Part shown: positions 44,507 to 53,195 of the stretch, one piece after another
How the letters are laid out: each line of letters begins with the position of its first letter
Numbering within the stretch: the first letter of the stretch is position 1
Assembly (NCBI RefSeq): GCF_037976825.1
Contig: NZ_CP150269.1
Span: 5,035,501-5,099,500 of the forward strand
Length of the DNA stretch: 64,000 nt
From: Paenibacillus sp. FSL K6-1330
Lineage (GTDB): Bacteria; Bacillota; Bacilli; Paenibacillales; Paenibacillaceae
Reading direction: 5' to 3'
Notes under the pieces: generated by a model
Told to the model about the DNA's origin: nothing
The model's database searches: none
Seen by the model: only the letters and a program-made list of their open reading frames with translations
Translations under genes and position numbers: made by a program

Positions 44507-46201
44507 TTAAAGAGCTGCATCGTCTACGCTGTCCAGCCAAGCTTCGATGCTGCCAATGACGGAAGTGACACAGCCATCCTCGAATGGGGAGATCAACCCT
44601 GCCACCTTCACCAATTCGGTGAACGACTTGCTTCCGCCTTGGCGGCACAGGTGCAGATAATCTGCCCATGCAGCGGATTGATCCTCATGCATCTTCTTCC
44701 AGAACTGGAATGCACAGATTTGAGCCAGCGTATAGTCGATATAATAGAACGGCGAATTAAAGATATGACCTTGTTTATGCCAGAAACCGCCTTGCTCCAG
44801 ATATGCATTATCATCATAGTTCCGGTGCGGCAGATATTTCCGCTCAATCTCGCGCCATGCCTGTTTCCGTTCGGCCGGCGTTGCATCCGGATTTTCATAA
44901 ACAAAATGCTGGAATTCATCAACCGTAACCCCGTAAGGAATGAAGATAAGTCCGCTTGCGAGATGGTCGAAGCGGTATTTATCCGCCTCATCTTCGAAGA
45001 AGCGGTCCATCCACGGCCATGTGAAGAATTCCATGCTCATGGAATGAATTTCACACGCCTCATAGGTTGGGAACCCATACTCCGGCACCTCGAAACCTCT
45101 GCTCTCATACACTTGGAACGCATGACCGGCTTCGTGCGTCAGCACATCAATATCGCCGGAAGTCCCGTTAAAATTGGAGAAAATAAACGGTGCGCCGTAC
45201 TCGCTAATATAGGTACAGTATCCACCGCTCTGCTTACCTTTTTTGGCAACCAGATCCATGAGGCCGTTCTCCTGCATGAAGGTAAAGAACTCGTGAGTTT
45301 CCGGAGACAATTCTTCATACATCTTTGCACCATGGTTGACGATCCAATCCGGGTCACCCTTCGGTGTTGCATTCCCCGATTTGAATGAGAAGTTCTCATC
45401 GTAGTACAGCAGTTGGTCCACATCGATTCGTTTCTGCTGACGTTCTTTCAGCTTGGTTGCAACGGGAACGATATGCTCCAGCACCTGGTTGCGGAAATTA
45501 GCAACCATCTCCGCGTTATAATCCGTACGGGCCATGCGGGCATAACCAAGCTCTACATAGTTGTTAAAGCCTAGCTTCTTGGCAATCTTGGTTCTCACCT
45601 TAACCAGATCATCATAGATACGGTCGAAGTTTGCTTCGTTCTCAGCCATGAAGCCGCTGGACGCCTCCATAGCACGTTTACGCATATTGCGGTCCGTCGA
45701 TTGCTGGAAAGGAATCAATTGCGACAAGGTACGCTCTTCACCTTCGAACTGAATTTTGGCAGAAGCGATCAGCTTCGAATATTCCGTCGTCAGTTTATTC
45801 TCCTGTTGCAAATCCTCAATGATCTCAGGACTGAATGTTTTGAGGGAGAGCTCTGCCAGCTGGAACAGCTGCCGCCCCCATTTGTTCTCAAGCTCGGCTC
45901 TGAATTTCGAATCCACGAGGGCCCGATAATAATCCGTTATGTATTCCTGGATGACGGGTCCATTCTCGTCAAAGAAATCCTGCTCTGCCTTATAGAACTC
46001 ATCGTTCGTATCAATCGAATGCCGGATATACACCAGTTGACTCAGAGTATCCATCTCACTGCGGAGTTTGTTAATTTGGGTCATCGCCTGGTCCTGCTCC
46101 TCATACGTACTGGCGGAGGTGAAGGCGTTAAGTTGCTCTTTAAACTTTTGCTCAAAAGCTTTTACGTCGGGGCGTTCATAGCGATATTCGCTGAATTTCA
46201 T
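44507..46201 (-). CDS. M3 family oligoendopeptidase (PepF type)
   Basis: A 564-residue zinc metallopeptidase. The active-site motif is DVLTHEAGHAFQVYES (HExGH), with downstream EACEIHSMSMEFFTWPWMDR carrying the third ligand glutamate. N-terminal coils (about 20-70) precede. Members cut small peptides in the cytosol and help recycle nutrients. The ATG at 46201 is preferred over the GTG at 46210, which abuts the AAAGGA site. A terminator follows. Confidence 0.94.
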   Translation of the reverse strand: MKFSEYRYERPDVKAFEQKFKEQLNAFTSASTYEEQDQAMTQINKLRSEMDTLSQLVYIRHSIDTNDEFYKAEQDFFDENGPVIQEYITDYYRALVDSKFRAELENKWGRQLFQLAELSLKTFSPEIIEDLQQENKLTTEYSKLIASAKIQFEGEERTLSQLIPFQQSTDRNMRKRAMEASSGFMAENEANFDRIYDDLVKVRTKIAKKLGFNNYVELGYARMARTDYNAEMVANFRNQVLEHIVPVATKLKERQQKRIDVDQLLYYDENFSFKSGNATPKGDPDWIVNHGAKMYEELSPETHEFFTFMQENGLMDLVAKKGKQSGGYCTYISEYGAPFIFSNFNGTSGDIDVLTHEAGHAFQVYESRGFEVPEYGFPTYEACEIHSMSMEFFTWPWMDRFFEDEADKYRFDHLASGLIFIPYGVTVDEFQHFVYENPDATPAERKQAWREIERKYLPHRNYDDNAYLEQGGFWHKQGHIFNSPFYYIDYTLAQICAFQFWKKMHEDQSAAWADYLHLCRQGGSKSFTELVKVAGLISPFEDGCVTSVIGSIEAWLDSVDDAAL

Positions 46202-46342
46202 AAGATACACCTGTCCTTTCCCATGTAAAAATGCATCCTGGCGTCTGATCGCATGGATTCAAAACACCAAACTATATCTAAATTCTATATGCTAATCACA
46301 ATATCCTTCACAGGTCTATGAAATTCTACACGCCCCGATTGG

Positions 46343-46657
46343 TTACGTGATGATCTTAAGACCAATCGCTGAAGCCAGGATTAAAGCAATGAAGAAAACC
46401 CGACGCGCTTCCTTCGGTTCACCGAACGCAAACATCCCAAGCAGGGTGCTGCCGGCCGTCCCCATTCCCGTCCAAATCGCATAAGCGGTGCCCATGGAAA
46501 TAAAGGCCATCGCGTACGTCAGCAGCAGGAAACTCGAACCAAGCGAACACGCTAAAAAGATGTAGGAGCCCAAGCTGCGAGTCAGGCTCACCCTTCTTAA
46601 GGCGATCACTCCCAACACTTCACATAACCCTGCGGCGATCAGAGCGATCCATTCCAT
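46343..46657 (-). CDS. SMR-family efflux subunit (YkkD-like)
   Basis: A 104-residue four-helix small multidrug resistance protein. Conserved E13 lies in AAGLCEVLGVIAL, with GTAYAIWTGMGTAGSTLLGM in helix 3. It overlaps the upstream SMR gene by one base (TAATG). Paired SMR proteins form heterodimeric pumps; some members export guanidinium compounds and others cationic drugs. No guanidine riboswitch is seen upstream. Confidence 0.92.
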   Translation of the reverse strand: MEWIALIAAGLCEVLGVIALRRVSLTRSLGSYIFLACSLGSSFLLLTYAMAFISMGTAYAIWTGMGTAGSTLLGMFAFGEPKEARRVFFIALILASAIGLKIIT

Positions 46658-47004
46658 TACGCACCACTCTCCTTCGCCTGGTTATCCGTATCCTTCGTGA
46701 CCTGTTTGAGTCCCAACACCCCTGCAGCCAACATGCCAATCAGTAGCAGCTTGATGGGATTCGCCTGCTCGCCAAACACGACGATCTCCACCAGCACCGT
46801 ACCGGCTGTCCCAAGTCCTGTGAAAATCACATAGACCGTACCGATGGGAAGTTTAGCCGCAGAGTCCAGAAAAACTTTAAAGCTGAATATAATCGAAGCG
46901 ATGGTAATGATCCACTGCCACCAGGTATCGGAATGCTTCAAACCGGATACCCATACAACCTCCAGTGCCCCCGCCAATAATAAGAGCCACCATGCCTTTT
47001 TCAT
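46657..47004 (-). CDS. SMR-family efflux subunit (YkkC-like)
   Basis: A 115-residue four-helix partner of the next gene. The glutamate of GALEVVWVSGLKHSDTWW is the proton/drug site, and VYVIFTGLGTAGTVLVEIVV forms helix 3. The C-terminal tail is charged. The ATG at 47004 has AAGGA at 9 bases; an in-frame ATG 6 codons upstream is possible. It is divergent from a LysR-type regulator 145 bases away, which is likely to control the pair. Confidence 0.92.
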   Translation of the reverse strand: MKKAWWLLLLAGALEVVWVSGLKHSDTWWQWIITIASIIFSFKVFLDSAAKLPIGTVYVIFTGLGTAGTVLVEIVVFGEQANPIKLLLIGMLAAGVLGLKQVTKDTDNQAKESGA

Positions 47005-47060
47005 CCTCCAACATCCTTCCACTCTATATTTGCATGAAAATATTTATGATGTAGTTGTGA

Positions 47061-47090
47061 TTGTAATCTAAAAATGGCATACCGTATAAT
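47061..47090 (+). promoter_or_regulatory. Promoter of the LysR regulator gene
   Basis: TTGTAA at 47061-47066 and a perfect TATAAT at 47085-47090, spacer 18 bases, 59 bases before the LysR start codon. The region is the divergent control region shared with the SMR pair. Confidence 0.6.
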
Positions 47091-47100
47091 GATAAATAAT

Positions 47101-47115
47101 AATGATGTCATCATT
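47101..47115. promoter_or_regulatory. Palindrome in the LysR/SMR control region
   Basis: AATGATG-T-CATCATT, a 7+1+7 perfect palindrome just downstream of the -10 box of the regulator. A LysR-type protein could bind here to repress itself and activate the divergent pump genes. Inferred from position and symmetry. Confidence 0.45.
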
Positions 47116-47149
47116 TTTAGTGATGCCTGAAGGAGAGAGGAAGGTTTAG

Positions 47150-48016
47150 ATGGAGCTTACCGATCTGAAGGTTTTTCTAAGGATTGCCGATGAAGGGAAT
47201 ATTACCCGCGCTGCGGAGCAACTTGGGTATGTGCAGTCCAATGTTACGGCCCGGGTCAAAAAGCTCGAGAATGAACTGGGGGTTCCCTTATTCAACAGAC
47301 ACTCCAATGGAGTGACTTTGACGGAAAAAGGACGCATGTTCCGGGACTATGCGTGTACCATTCTCAATCTGTCGGAAGAAGCGGTGCGGGCTGTACAGGA
47401 AACGCCTTATCCAAGCGGTTCTTTAACCATTGGCGTCGTGGATACGGTGCATTGCGGACATTTCATTAAATCCTTGTCGGACTATCAAACCAGGTACCCG
47501 GACGTCACGCTATCGCTCTTGACCGGCAGCTCTTCGGAGCTGATTGAACAAGTATTAAACTACCAGCTGGACGGTGCATTTGTGACAGGAAACATTCCGC
47601 CGAAGCTGGTTGCCGATTATGTAGAAGAGGACGAGGTCAAGCTGCTGACCAAATCGAAGGAACAGCCCTTTCCCGACCTGGCGGTGACCAAATGGGCCGT
47701 TGCTCCAGCAGGATGCCCATTTCGAAGTATTCTCGAAAGATGGCTGTTAAGCGAAGGAATTCCGCTAACCAATATGATCGAAGTCTCATCGTTAGAGACC
47801 CAATTAGGCATCGTACAATCAGGTCTTGCCGCTACGCTGCTCCCCACCTCCGTCTTGAGCGGAGAATTTGCGAATATGGGCAGCTTCTCGATCCCGGAAG
47901 CCTTCCGGCATACCTCGACAAGCCTGATCCGGCGCAACGACCGGTTCAGGAACAAGGCATTTTCCGCTTTTACCGAGCTGGTTAAAGTTAATTTCGATAA
48001 GACAGAAGGTTTATGA
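47150..48016 (+). CDS. LysR-type transcriptional regulator
   Basis: A 288-residue regulator. The winged helix-turn-helix occupies about 1-60 (LKVFLRIADEGNITRAAEQL and VQSNVTARVKKLENEL), and the substrate-binding domain follows (SLTIGVVDTVHCGHFIKSLS). It is divergent from the two SMR pump genes and so is the obvious candidate to control them. AGGAAGG lies 5 bases before the ATG. The effector is unknown. Confidence 0.93.
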   Translation: MELTDLKVFLRIADEGNITRAAEQLGYVQSNVTARVKKLENELGVPLFNRHSNGVTLTEKGRMFRDYACTILNLSEEAVRAVQETPYPSGSLTIGVVDTVHCGHFIKSLSDYQTRYPDVTLSLLTGSSSELIEQVLNYQLDGAFVTGNIPPKLVADYVEEDEVKLLTKSKEQPFPDLAVTKWAVAPAGCPFRSILERWLLSEGIPLTNMIEVSSLETQLGIVQSGLAATLLPTSVLSGEFANMGSFSIPEAFRHTSTSLIRRNDRFRNKAFSAFTELVKVNFDKTEGL

Positions 48017-48034
48017 GCTGTGACGTTCTCAACG

Positions 48035-48919
48035 TCATAATTGTCCTCCCAGAGTGGATATAATGGTATGCTCACCCGACAGTTCCATCTGTTGCTGGAT
48101 ATAATAGGCGACGCCATCAAGCTCATTCGAGTCGATAATATGGTCAGCCAGCTGCCGTATCCTTTCATGCGCGTTTCGCACCGCGATCCGGGTGCCTCCG
48201 GCTTCAAATAGCCCCACATCATTGATATGGTCGCCGAAGACCACCGTGCTCTCCAGATCAATACCCATTTGTGAAGACCATAATTGAAGTCCGTCACGTT
48301 TGTTCGCTTTGGCATGACTGAATTCCAGGAAAAAATGGTTATGGATATAGTAATCCGGCATCATATGTGCATGAATCACATCACCGAATAATTCCATGAC
48401 CTTGCACCGTATCGGCTCCAATTCCTCAAAAAGTCCAATGTATGTAAGAGCTAGCGTCCGGTAATCCGGCGGACAGTTCAGGGTCTTCACTTCCATAAAT
48501 CGCGGATCATGGGGCCGACTATGATAAAAAGCCTTCTCTCCCTCTCTCCGCAGCGCCTCATGCAAAACACGCTCACGATGATCCACATCCAATGAAAAAT
48601 AGTAAGGAGTAATACCAAACTTCCTCCCCACGTCGATAATCTCATTCGAGATCTCCCGTTCAAGCCAGGAACCATCGATTACAGTTTGATTCACCCCGTC
48701 ATATATCAAAGCGCCGTTATATAGAATCAGCGGGTACTTCCAGGAGATATCCGAGACGACGCTTTGAGCGCTAATATAGCCGCGGGCAGTGGCAAACGTG
48801 ACGACCACGTCCTGCTCCAGCGCATTCGCGATAACATCCCTAGTATAGGGTGAGAGTGTCTGATCTGATCGTAGAAGCGTTCCATCCAGGTCGGTAATAT
48901 ACGCTCTTTTCTTCATCAT
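48035..48919 (-). CDS. HAD-family phosphatase (Cof-type)
   Basis: A 294-residue Cof-type HAD phosphatase. Motif I ITDLDGTLLRSDQTLS, motif II FATARGY, the lysine of ANKRDGLQLW and motif IV VVFGDHINDVGLFEAGG are complete. Such enzymes act on sugar phosphates or flavin precursors. The ATG at 48919 has GGAGG 9 bases upstream; an in-frame ATG 12 codons farther upstream is less likely. It is convergent with the LysR gene, 18 bases from its stop. Confidence 0.92.
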   Translation of the reverse strand: MMKKRAYITDLDGTLLRSDQTLSPYTRDVIANALEQDVVVTFATARGYISAQSVVSDISWKYPLILYNGALIYDGVNQTVIDGSWLEREISNEIIDVGRKFGITPYYFSLDVDHRERVLHEALRREGEKAFYHSRPHDPRFMEVKTLNCPPDYRTLALTYIGLFEELEPIRCKVMELFGDVIHAHMMPDYYIHNHFFLEFSHAKANKRDGLQLWSSQMGIDLESTVVFGDHINDVGLFEAGGTRIAVRNAHERIRQLADHIIDSNELDGVAYYIQQQMELSGEHTIISTLGGQL

Positions 48920-48952
48920 GAAGCAATGCCTCCTTCGCCGTCCAGTATGTGA

Positions 48953-48990
48953 CAAAACCCAGCCATAGAGTAGCTCTTTCTAAGACTGGG
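48953..48990 (-). terminator. Terminator after the small membrane protein gene
   Basis: On the minus strand CCCAG, an imperfect inner stem, CTGGG, then TTTTG. It lies about 107 bases past the gene ending at 49098. Confidence 0.55.
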
Positions 48991-49097
48991 CCTTTATTAT
49001 GATTTAGACATCTTCCATGATTATACAACTTCTAAGTTGGAGAGGGTAAAGGAATTCTATAGAGTCATCAATATGGCATAACTTGTCCCTCGGTATC

Positions 49098-49382
49098 CTA
49101 TACACCGAAAATCAGGTATCCCAGTGTCATATATAGAAACAGAAATAGCAGTAACACGGAATGGCCTACCATTGCTGTAATATGGATTATCGTGAGTTTA
49201 CCTCGATATCTGCTAATGATTGCTAACAGAATCCCCACGGGTGACAACAGAAGAATCGACGCATACGACAGTCCCTGCAAGGGACTGCCTGCCTCAGGCG
49301 GAAACATGAAACTGTACAGTGTGAACAGGGTGATGCAGACAAATAAAGTCAGAGACACATGGGACAAATATCCTCTCATCAT
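49098..49382 (-). CDS. Small three-helix membrane protein of unknown function
   Basis: A 94-residue protein with hydrophobic segments at about 9-27, 37-56 and 65-90. I do not recognise the family. Its ATG overlaps the stop of the Nudix gene by 4 bases (ATGA), so it is translationally coupled and is the last gene of a run from RDD/lipoprotein through HAD and Nudix. Confidence 0.72.
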   Translation of the reverse strand: MMRGYLSHVSLTLFVCITLFTLYSFMFPPEAGSPLQGLSYASILLLSPVGILLAIISRYRGKLTIIHITAMVGHSVLLLFLFLYMTLGYLIFGV

Positions 49383-49825
49383 GTAACCTCAGCCAACATA
49401 CCTGATAGAATACCGGCTCTACGAATGACCTCAATCCGTTCCTCGCGGCCTTCAATCGCCTTTATCATTTCGATAGCCGTATCAAAATTCATCCTGACGT
49501 ATCCGGTTGTTTCATAACCTTCCGGTCTCTCCACGAAACGCTTCACGCCTACCAGATAAAATAACCGATATGCGTCGAATTCCTTCCAATGCCATGCCGC
49601 GAACAGGGTCCGCTCATCGCTGATTTCGATTCCTGCTTCCTCCAAGGCTTCACGGGTCAAGCCATCCATAATCGACTCACCCGGTTCCAGCCGCCCTCCT
49701 ATAGTTGTGAGCACCTTCTCATAACGATCCCAAACCATGATCACATCACCATTATCAAGCACGGGAACACAGTGTACACTGCCAATCTGTTTCCCCTCTG
49801 GAATCTCCGTTATAAAACTCAGCAT
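49379..49825 (-). CDS. Nudix hydrolase
   Basis: A 148-residue Nudix enzyme. The box is GGRLEPGESIMDGLTREALE followed by EAGIEI; the preceding strands (VHCVPVLDNGDVIMVWDRYE) are normal. The ATG has GGAGGT 11 bases upstream. It lies between a HAD gene 22 bases upstream and a coupled membrane protein gene. The substrate is unknown. Confidence 0.9.
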   Translation of the reverse strand: MLSFITEIPEGKQIGSVHCVPVLDNGDVIMVWDRYEKVLTTIGGRLEPGESIMDGLTREALEEAGIEISDERTLFAAWHWKEFDAYRLFYLVGVKRFVERPEGYETTGYVRMNFDTAIEMIKAIEGREERIEVIRRAGILSGMLAEVT

Positions 49826-49847
49826 AGGGGGATGGCACCTCCGAGAT

Positions 49848-50504
49848 TTATTTAGTGATACGCGGCTGAAGATAATCTATAACTTCTTCTATATGCTGAA
49901 TCTCGGCAAGCGGAAAAACACCCATGCTGTTCATTCTCGCAATGTTCCCGCGATAGGCGATAAATGGAATTCCGGCGCTCTCGGAGGCCTTGCCATCCAC
50001 CCAGGCATCTCCGACAGACAACCATTCCTTCGGTGATGTATGAGGGAAATGCTTCAGTACCTCCAAATAACCATCGGGTGCCGGCTTTAACAAGCCCATG
50101 GCTTCTCTGCCAATAATGAGATCAAAATATTGCGCAATCCGGTTCTCTTCCAATGCGGCCATCGCTGCTTCCACCGCATTATTCGTCACAATGGCCAGAT
50201 GCATCTGCCCATGCAAGTGCTGAACAAGCTCGCTTGCGCCCGCTTCTAGTTCTGCACCCATCATCCCTCTCATCTCATGTTCTTTGGCAATATTCCACAT
50301 CGCCTGACGAAGATCTTCCGACAGCAGCCCTGTATTCATGGCTTCAGCAATAATGGTTGAGGTGGTATGGGTGTCCATAGACAGACCTTGGGGCAAGATT
50401 CTGTGATGGCATAGAAAGGCGTAGATGTCCCTCTTCATCGCGCCAAAATCAATGCTGGAATACAGTAGCGTATTATCCATATCAAAAATAATCCCTTTTA
50501 TCGT
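49848..50504 (-). CDS. HAD-family phosphatase with a non-standard start
   Basis: A HAD hydrolase of about 210-218 residues. Motif II LAIVTNNA, the motif III lysine in MGLLKPAPDGYLEV and motif IV LSVGDAWVDG are present. The first ATG (50478-50480) is the Met of motif I, IKGIIFDMDNTLL, so starting there would lose the nucleophile aspartate. The open frame continues upstream for several codons but contains no ATG, GTG or TTG; the best candidate is ACG at 50502-50504, a one-base change from ATG just where HAD genes usually begin. It could be a rare start, a sequencing error or decay. It follows the lipoprotein gene by 11 bases. Confidence 0.75.
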   Translation of the reverse strand, partial: TIKGIIFDMDNTLLYSSIDFGAMKRDIYAFLCHHRILPQGLSMDTHTTSTIIAEAMNTGLLSEDLRQAMWNIAKEHEMRGMMGAELEAGASELVQHLHGQMHLAIVTNNAVEAAMAALEENRIAQYFDLIIGREAMGLLKPAPDGYLEVLKHFPHTSPKEWLSVGDAWVDGKASESAGIPFIAYRGNIARMNSMGVFPLAEIQHIEEVIDYLQPRITK

Positions 50505-50515
50505 GAACCCGATAT

Positions 50516-51094
50516 CTAATCAACTCCAGTCATGGAAACGCCTTGAATTGCGGCCCTAGCAGGTAAGCCTGATTTGGGTATTCGGATCAATGATGTGACG
50601 CTTGCCTGGCCAGGGTAATCCTCCGTCCCATCATCTGCTTGTGAAGCTAAAGTGATATATAGATGATTTTTTGGATCCCCTATCTGTTCGCTGGTCATCT
50701 TCATGGATGCGATCCGAAAACCTTTTGCCGACGGAAGCTGTCCTCCGCTAATCAACATATAAATTTCCTGACTCGTTTCCTTAAGCACCCACCCGCCGGG
50801 AGCCCTATTTATGCTGTCATCATAAAGCTGTTGAATATCCGGATCAAGATGCTCTACCGAACGGGACTGCCAAGTAAATTCCGAGGCGGTTTTGGTATAT
50901 AGAAGCTGCTCATATGGAACTTGAATATAGTCTGTCTCGCGGATTTCCCTTTCTTCTTCCGTTACACGCCCCGCATCGTAGAAATCGTCTGCTCTCTGCT
51001 CATAGCAGCCTGAAATCAATATCATCATAACAATCATGGTGAACGTCAGCCGTCTGTTGATGCGTAGTCGCAAAAAATGCACACACCCCTTCAT
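50516..51094 (-). CDS. Lipoprotein of unknown function
   Basis: A lipoprotein with signal segment LTFTMIVMMILISGC; the lipobox cysteine is residue 30 of the long form. The body, about 160 residues, is not a family I know; HLYITLASQADDGTEDYPGQ lies in the C-terminal part. The ATG at 51094 sits directly against AGGAG, so a TTG at 51073 following AAGGGG may be the true start. It is 3 bases after the RDD gene stop and upstream of the HAD gene. Confidence 0.75.
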   Translation of the reverse strand: MKGCVHFLRLRINRRLTFTMIVMMILISGCYEQRADDFYDAGRVTEEEREIRETDYIQVPYEQLLYTKTASEFTWQSRSVEHLDPDIQQLYDDSINRAPGGWVLKETSQEIYMLISGGQLPSAKGFRIASMKMTSEQIGDPKNHLYITLASQADDGTEDYPGQASVTSLIRIPKSGLPARAAIQGVSMTGVD

Positions 51095-51097
51095 CTC

Positions 51098-51502
51098 CTA
51101 ATCATACACAACTTCCGTACCGGCGATAAAATCGTGAAGGGAACGCTTATCCTCGCGCATCGCAACCATAAAGATACTCATGATGAGACCAATTCCAAAC
51201 GTTAGCGTATACACAATTCCCGCTACGAGGTTGCGGAGCAGCATCGTTCCTATGCCCGGCGGCTCAAGAAAATCGAATTTGCGTATGCGAATTCCGCATA
51301 AACGCTTGCCGATGGTATAACCATTCCAATACACGGGCACCAAAATGGCATACAGACCATAAATCAAATTATTGATCGGCTCATTCTCAAAATTCCCAGT
51401 GATCAAACCTGCAATGAACCATAACGGAAGGCTCACGATGATTCCATCCAGGAGATTGGCGCCTAGCCGGATCCAAAAACCGGCCACTTGGTTTTCGTCC
51501 AT
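51098..51502 (-). CDS. RDD family membrane protein
   Basis: A 134-residue membrane protein. The start WIRLGANLLDGIIVSLPLW has the R and D spacing of RDD proteins, with three helices and a late KRLCGIRIRKFD. Function is unknown; some members are cation transporters. The ATG at 51502 has AAGGAGG 7 bases upstream. It runs into the lipoprotein gene with a 3-base gap. Confidence 0.85.
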   Translation of the reverse strand: MDENQVAGFWIRLGANLLDGIIVSLPLWFIAGLITGNFENEPINNLIYGLYAILVPVYWNGYTIGKRLCGIRIRKFDFLEPPGIGTMLLRNLVAGIVYTLTFGIGLIMSIFMVAMREDKRSLHDFIAGTEVVYD

Positions 51503-51538
51503 CAATATACCTCCTTAAAAAATCAAGATAGCATTCAA

Positions 51539-51826
51539 TTATGGACTCCTATCGGCGCTGTCTGTCTGATCAAACTCCTCCCAGTTACTCTTGATCTTGT
51601 TCAGGTCATCCTCTAGCCATTTACGAATGATGGGGACGATGAAGCATAAGATACCAATAATCAAACTGATGATGCTGAATATCAATGGTCCTTTTCCAAA
51701 TTCTGATAACAAATCCTCAAACATCCTAGGACTGTATATCCCCGCAATTGCTGCCGTTAAATACCGGATACCGTACAAAAAAGCCGAAATACAGATGAAA
51801 ATAATGCCCATCGCTTTATTGTTCAT
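51539..51826 (-). CDS. Small membrane protein of unknown function
   Basis: A 95-residue protein with two hydrophobic segments (about 6-30 and 47-67) and an acidic, soluble end (EFDQTDSADRSP). I do not recognise it. The ATG has AAGGA 11 bases upstream. It lies 36 bases upstream of the RDD gene and may be co-transcribed. Confidence 0.72.
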   Translation of the reverse strand: MNNKAMGIIFICISAFLYGIRYLTAAIAGIYSPRMFEDLLSEFGKGPLIFSIISLIIGILCFIVPIIRKWLEDDLNKIKSNWEEFDQTDSADRSP

Positions 51827-51883
51827 AGGGTATCTAGTCCTTCCTATTATCAGTTACTTTATCAACCAAGCAGCGGCAAATGA

Positions 51884-52507
51884 TTATACTCTTTGGCTAA
51901 TTAGCTCACTTCTGGCTGCGATTAACCACGGATGCACCAATTTCATTTTGTCACGTTGATTCCATACATGGTCCAAATACACAAGCGCCGCTCCGTCTAA
52001 ATCCAGTTCGTCCAGTCTAGTGCGCATGTCCGCTTGATAGGTGTGATCGCCTTCAAGTTCCCAAGAGATCTTATCCGCAACGAATAATACCTTATCCAAT
52101 TGGCTTGCCCCGGCTTTTAACGTTGTATGGCATTCAATAGCGTTCAATATGTCCGGAGAAGTGCAGCCGAAGATACGCTGAGCCATTTCCATGGAAAGCT
52201 TCTGATGAATGATCCTGATATATCGGTGTTCCTCTTCCATAATGGGTAGAGACCATTCTTCCGCGGCCTCCTTCATTTCACTTACCGAAATAGCATTGCT
52301 GATATCATGCAGCAGCGCCGCCTGCCGGGCTGCATCTGGGTTTACATCAAATAACGGTGCGATGGCTAACGCCTCTCGAACTACATCCATGATATGCTCA
52401 AACGTTTCCTGCTCTCCATGCTTGATGAGAAAAGCTTCTACATCATCCCTTAGGTTATATGTAAACTCTATGTCATGAGTCAACTTACTAAACACGGAAT
52501 CCCTCAT
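51884..52507 (-). CDS. HD-domain phosphohydrolase (YqeK-like)
   Basis: A 207-residue HD-domain protein. The metal-binding motif is AALLHDISNAI, with EHIMDVVREALAIAPLFDV earlier and NAIECHTTLKAGASQLDKVL and FVADKISWE later. The order resembles YqeK, a Np4N hydrolase, but the gene is not in the usual nadD context. The start at 52507 has only a weak site; a GTG 7 codons upstream is possible. Confidence 0.85.
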   Translation of the reverse strand: MRDSVFSKLTHDIEFTYNLRDDVEAFLIKHGEQETFEHIMDVVREALAIAPLFDVNPDAARQAALLHDISNAISVSEMKEAAEEWSLPIMEEEHRYIRIIHQKLSMEMAQRIFGCTSPDILNAIECHTTLKAGASQLDKVLFVADKISWELEGDHTYQADMRTRLDELDLDGAALVYLDHVWNQRDKMKLVHPWLIAARSELISQRV

Positions 52508-52666
52508 CCTAGACACACACCTTTCCACACAACATTTTCCATTCCCTCATATCATTGTAAGCTTCGGTTCCTGATCGAACAATAGTTTTTCCCACATTTC
52601 CCCATCCCACCGTCATCCAGCTCAAGTAGAGAATGTAACTTTCACACAACTAAATCAGCCACAAAT

Positions 52667-52710
52667 AAAAAAACAGAATGACTTTCCTACATCGTAGTTA
52701 AGCCATTCTG
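52667..52710 (-). terminator. Terminator of the VanZ-family gene
   Basis: On the minus strand CAGAATGGCTT, loop, AAGTCATTCTG (one mismatch), then seven Ts; 49 bases past the VanZ stop. The rest of 52529-52666 holds the HD gene promoter region and nothing else identified. Confidence 0.85.
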
Positions 52711-52758
52711 CTGCCTGTTATACACTATTTTATGTATGATCGAAATATGCGGTTACAG

Positions 52759-53172
52759 TTATCTGCTCCTCGATTTCATAATGACCCCAAGCAAACCATA
52801 ACCAATCGTAACACCTACCGAGTTCAAAATAAAATCGTCCACATCCAGGCTTCCCCGCCGGGAGATCAGCTGTGCCATTTCGAGCACGAATAACCCGACT
52901 AAAAAGAAACCCAACATCTTAACGTATCGAATTCGAAATACAACTGGAATCAACACCCCGAAAGGCACAAACACAGCGATATTCCCAACGATATTGATCA
53001 ATGAAGCCAAGCTGCGAATGGGGAAATAACTTGCCATCGTCGAAAATGGCACCAGATTATAACTGAATTCCGATTGTGTGGTCCTCCCGAATCCCCAGAT
53101 CATCCAGTAAGTTAGCAACATGGTGTATCCAATGAGGAAGATCAAGGCGATCATTTTATAATGCGATTTCAT
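52759..53172 (-). CDS. VanZ family protein
   Basis: A 137-residue membrane protein with four helices. NLVPFSTMASYF and NIVGNIAVFVPFGVLIPVVF, with RRGSLDVDDFILNSVGVTIG near the end, are the VanZ-like family signature. VanZ itself gives low-level teicoplanin resistance; most homologues have no known role. AGGAG is 6 bases before the ATG at 53172. It starts 23 bases after the Nudix gene stop, so the two are probably co-transcribed. Confidence 0.9.
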   Translation of the reverse strand: MKSHYKMIALIFLIGYTMLLTYWMIWGFGRTTQSEFSYNLVPFSTMASYFPIRSLASLINIVGNIAVFVPFGVLIPVVFRIRYVKMLGFFLVGLFVLEMAQLISRRGSLDVDDFILNSVGVTIGYGLLGVIMKSRSR

Positions 53173-53195
53173 TGAGGTCTCCTGTGAAAATGAAT

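Noticed and set aside
44492..45388. Long plus-strand open frame opposite the oligoendopeptidase gene
   Set aside because: It lies wholly inside the strongly supported peptidase gene and its translation shows no recognisable domain; it is an antisense shadow.
47005..47149. Guanidine (ykkC-type) riboswitch upstream of the SMR genes
   Set aside because: No conserved aptamer core is visible; the region is AT-rich and holds a LysR-type control region instead.
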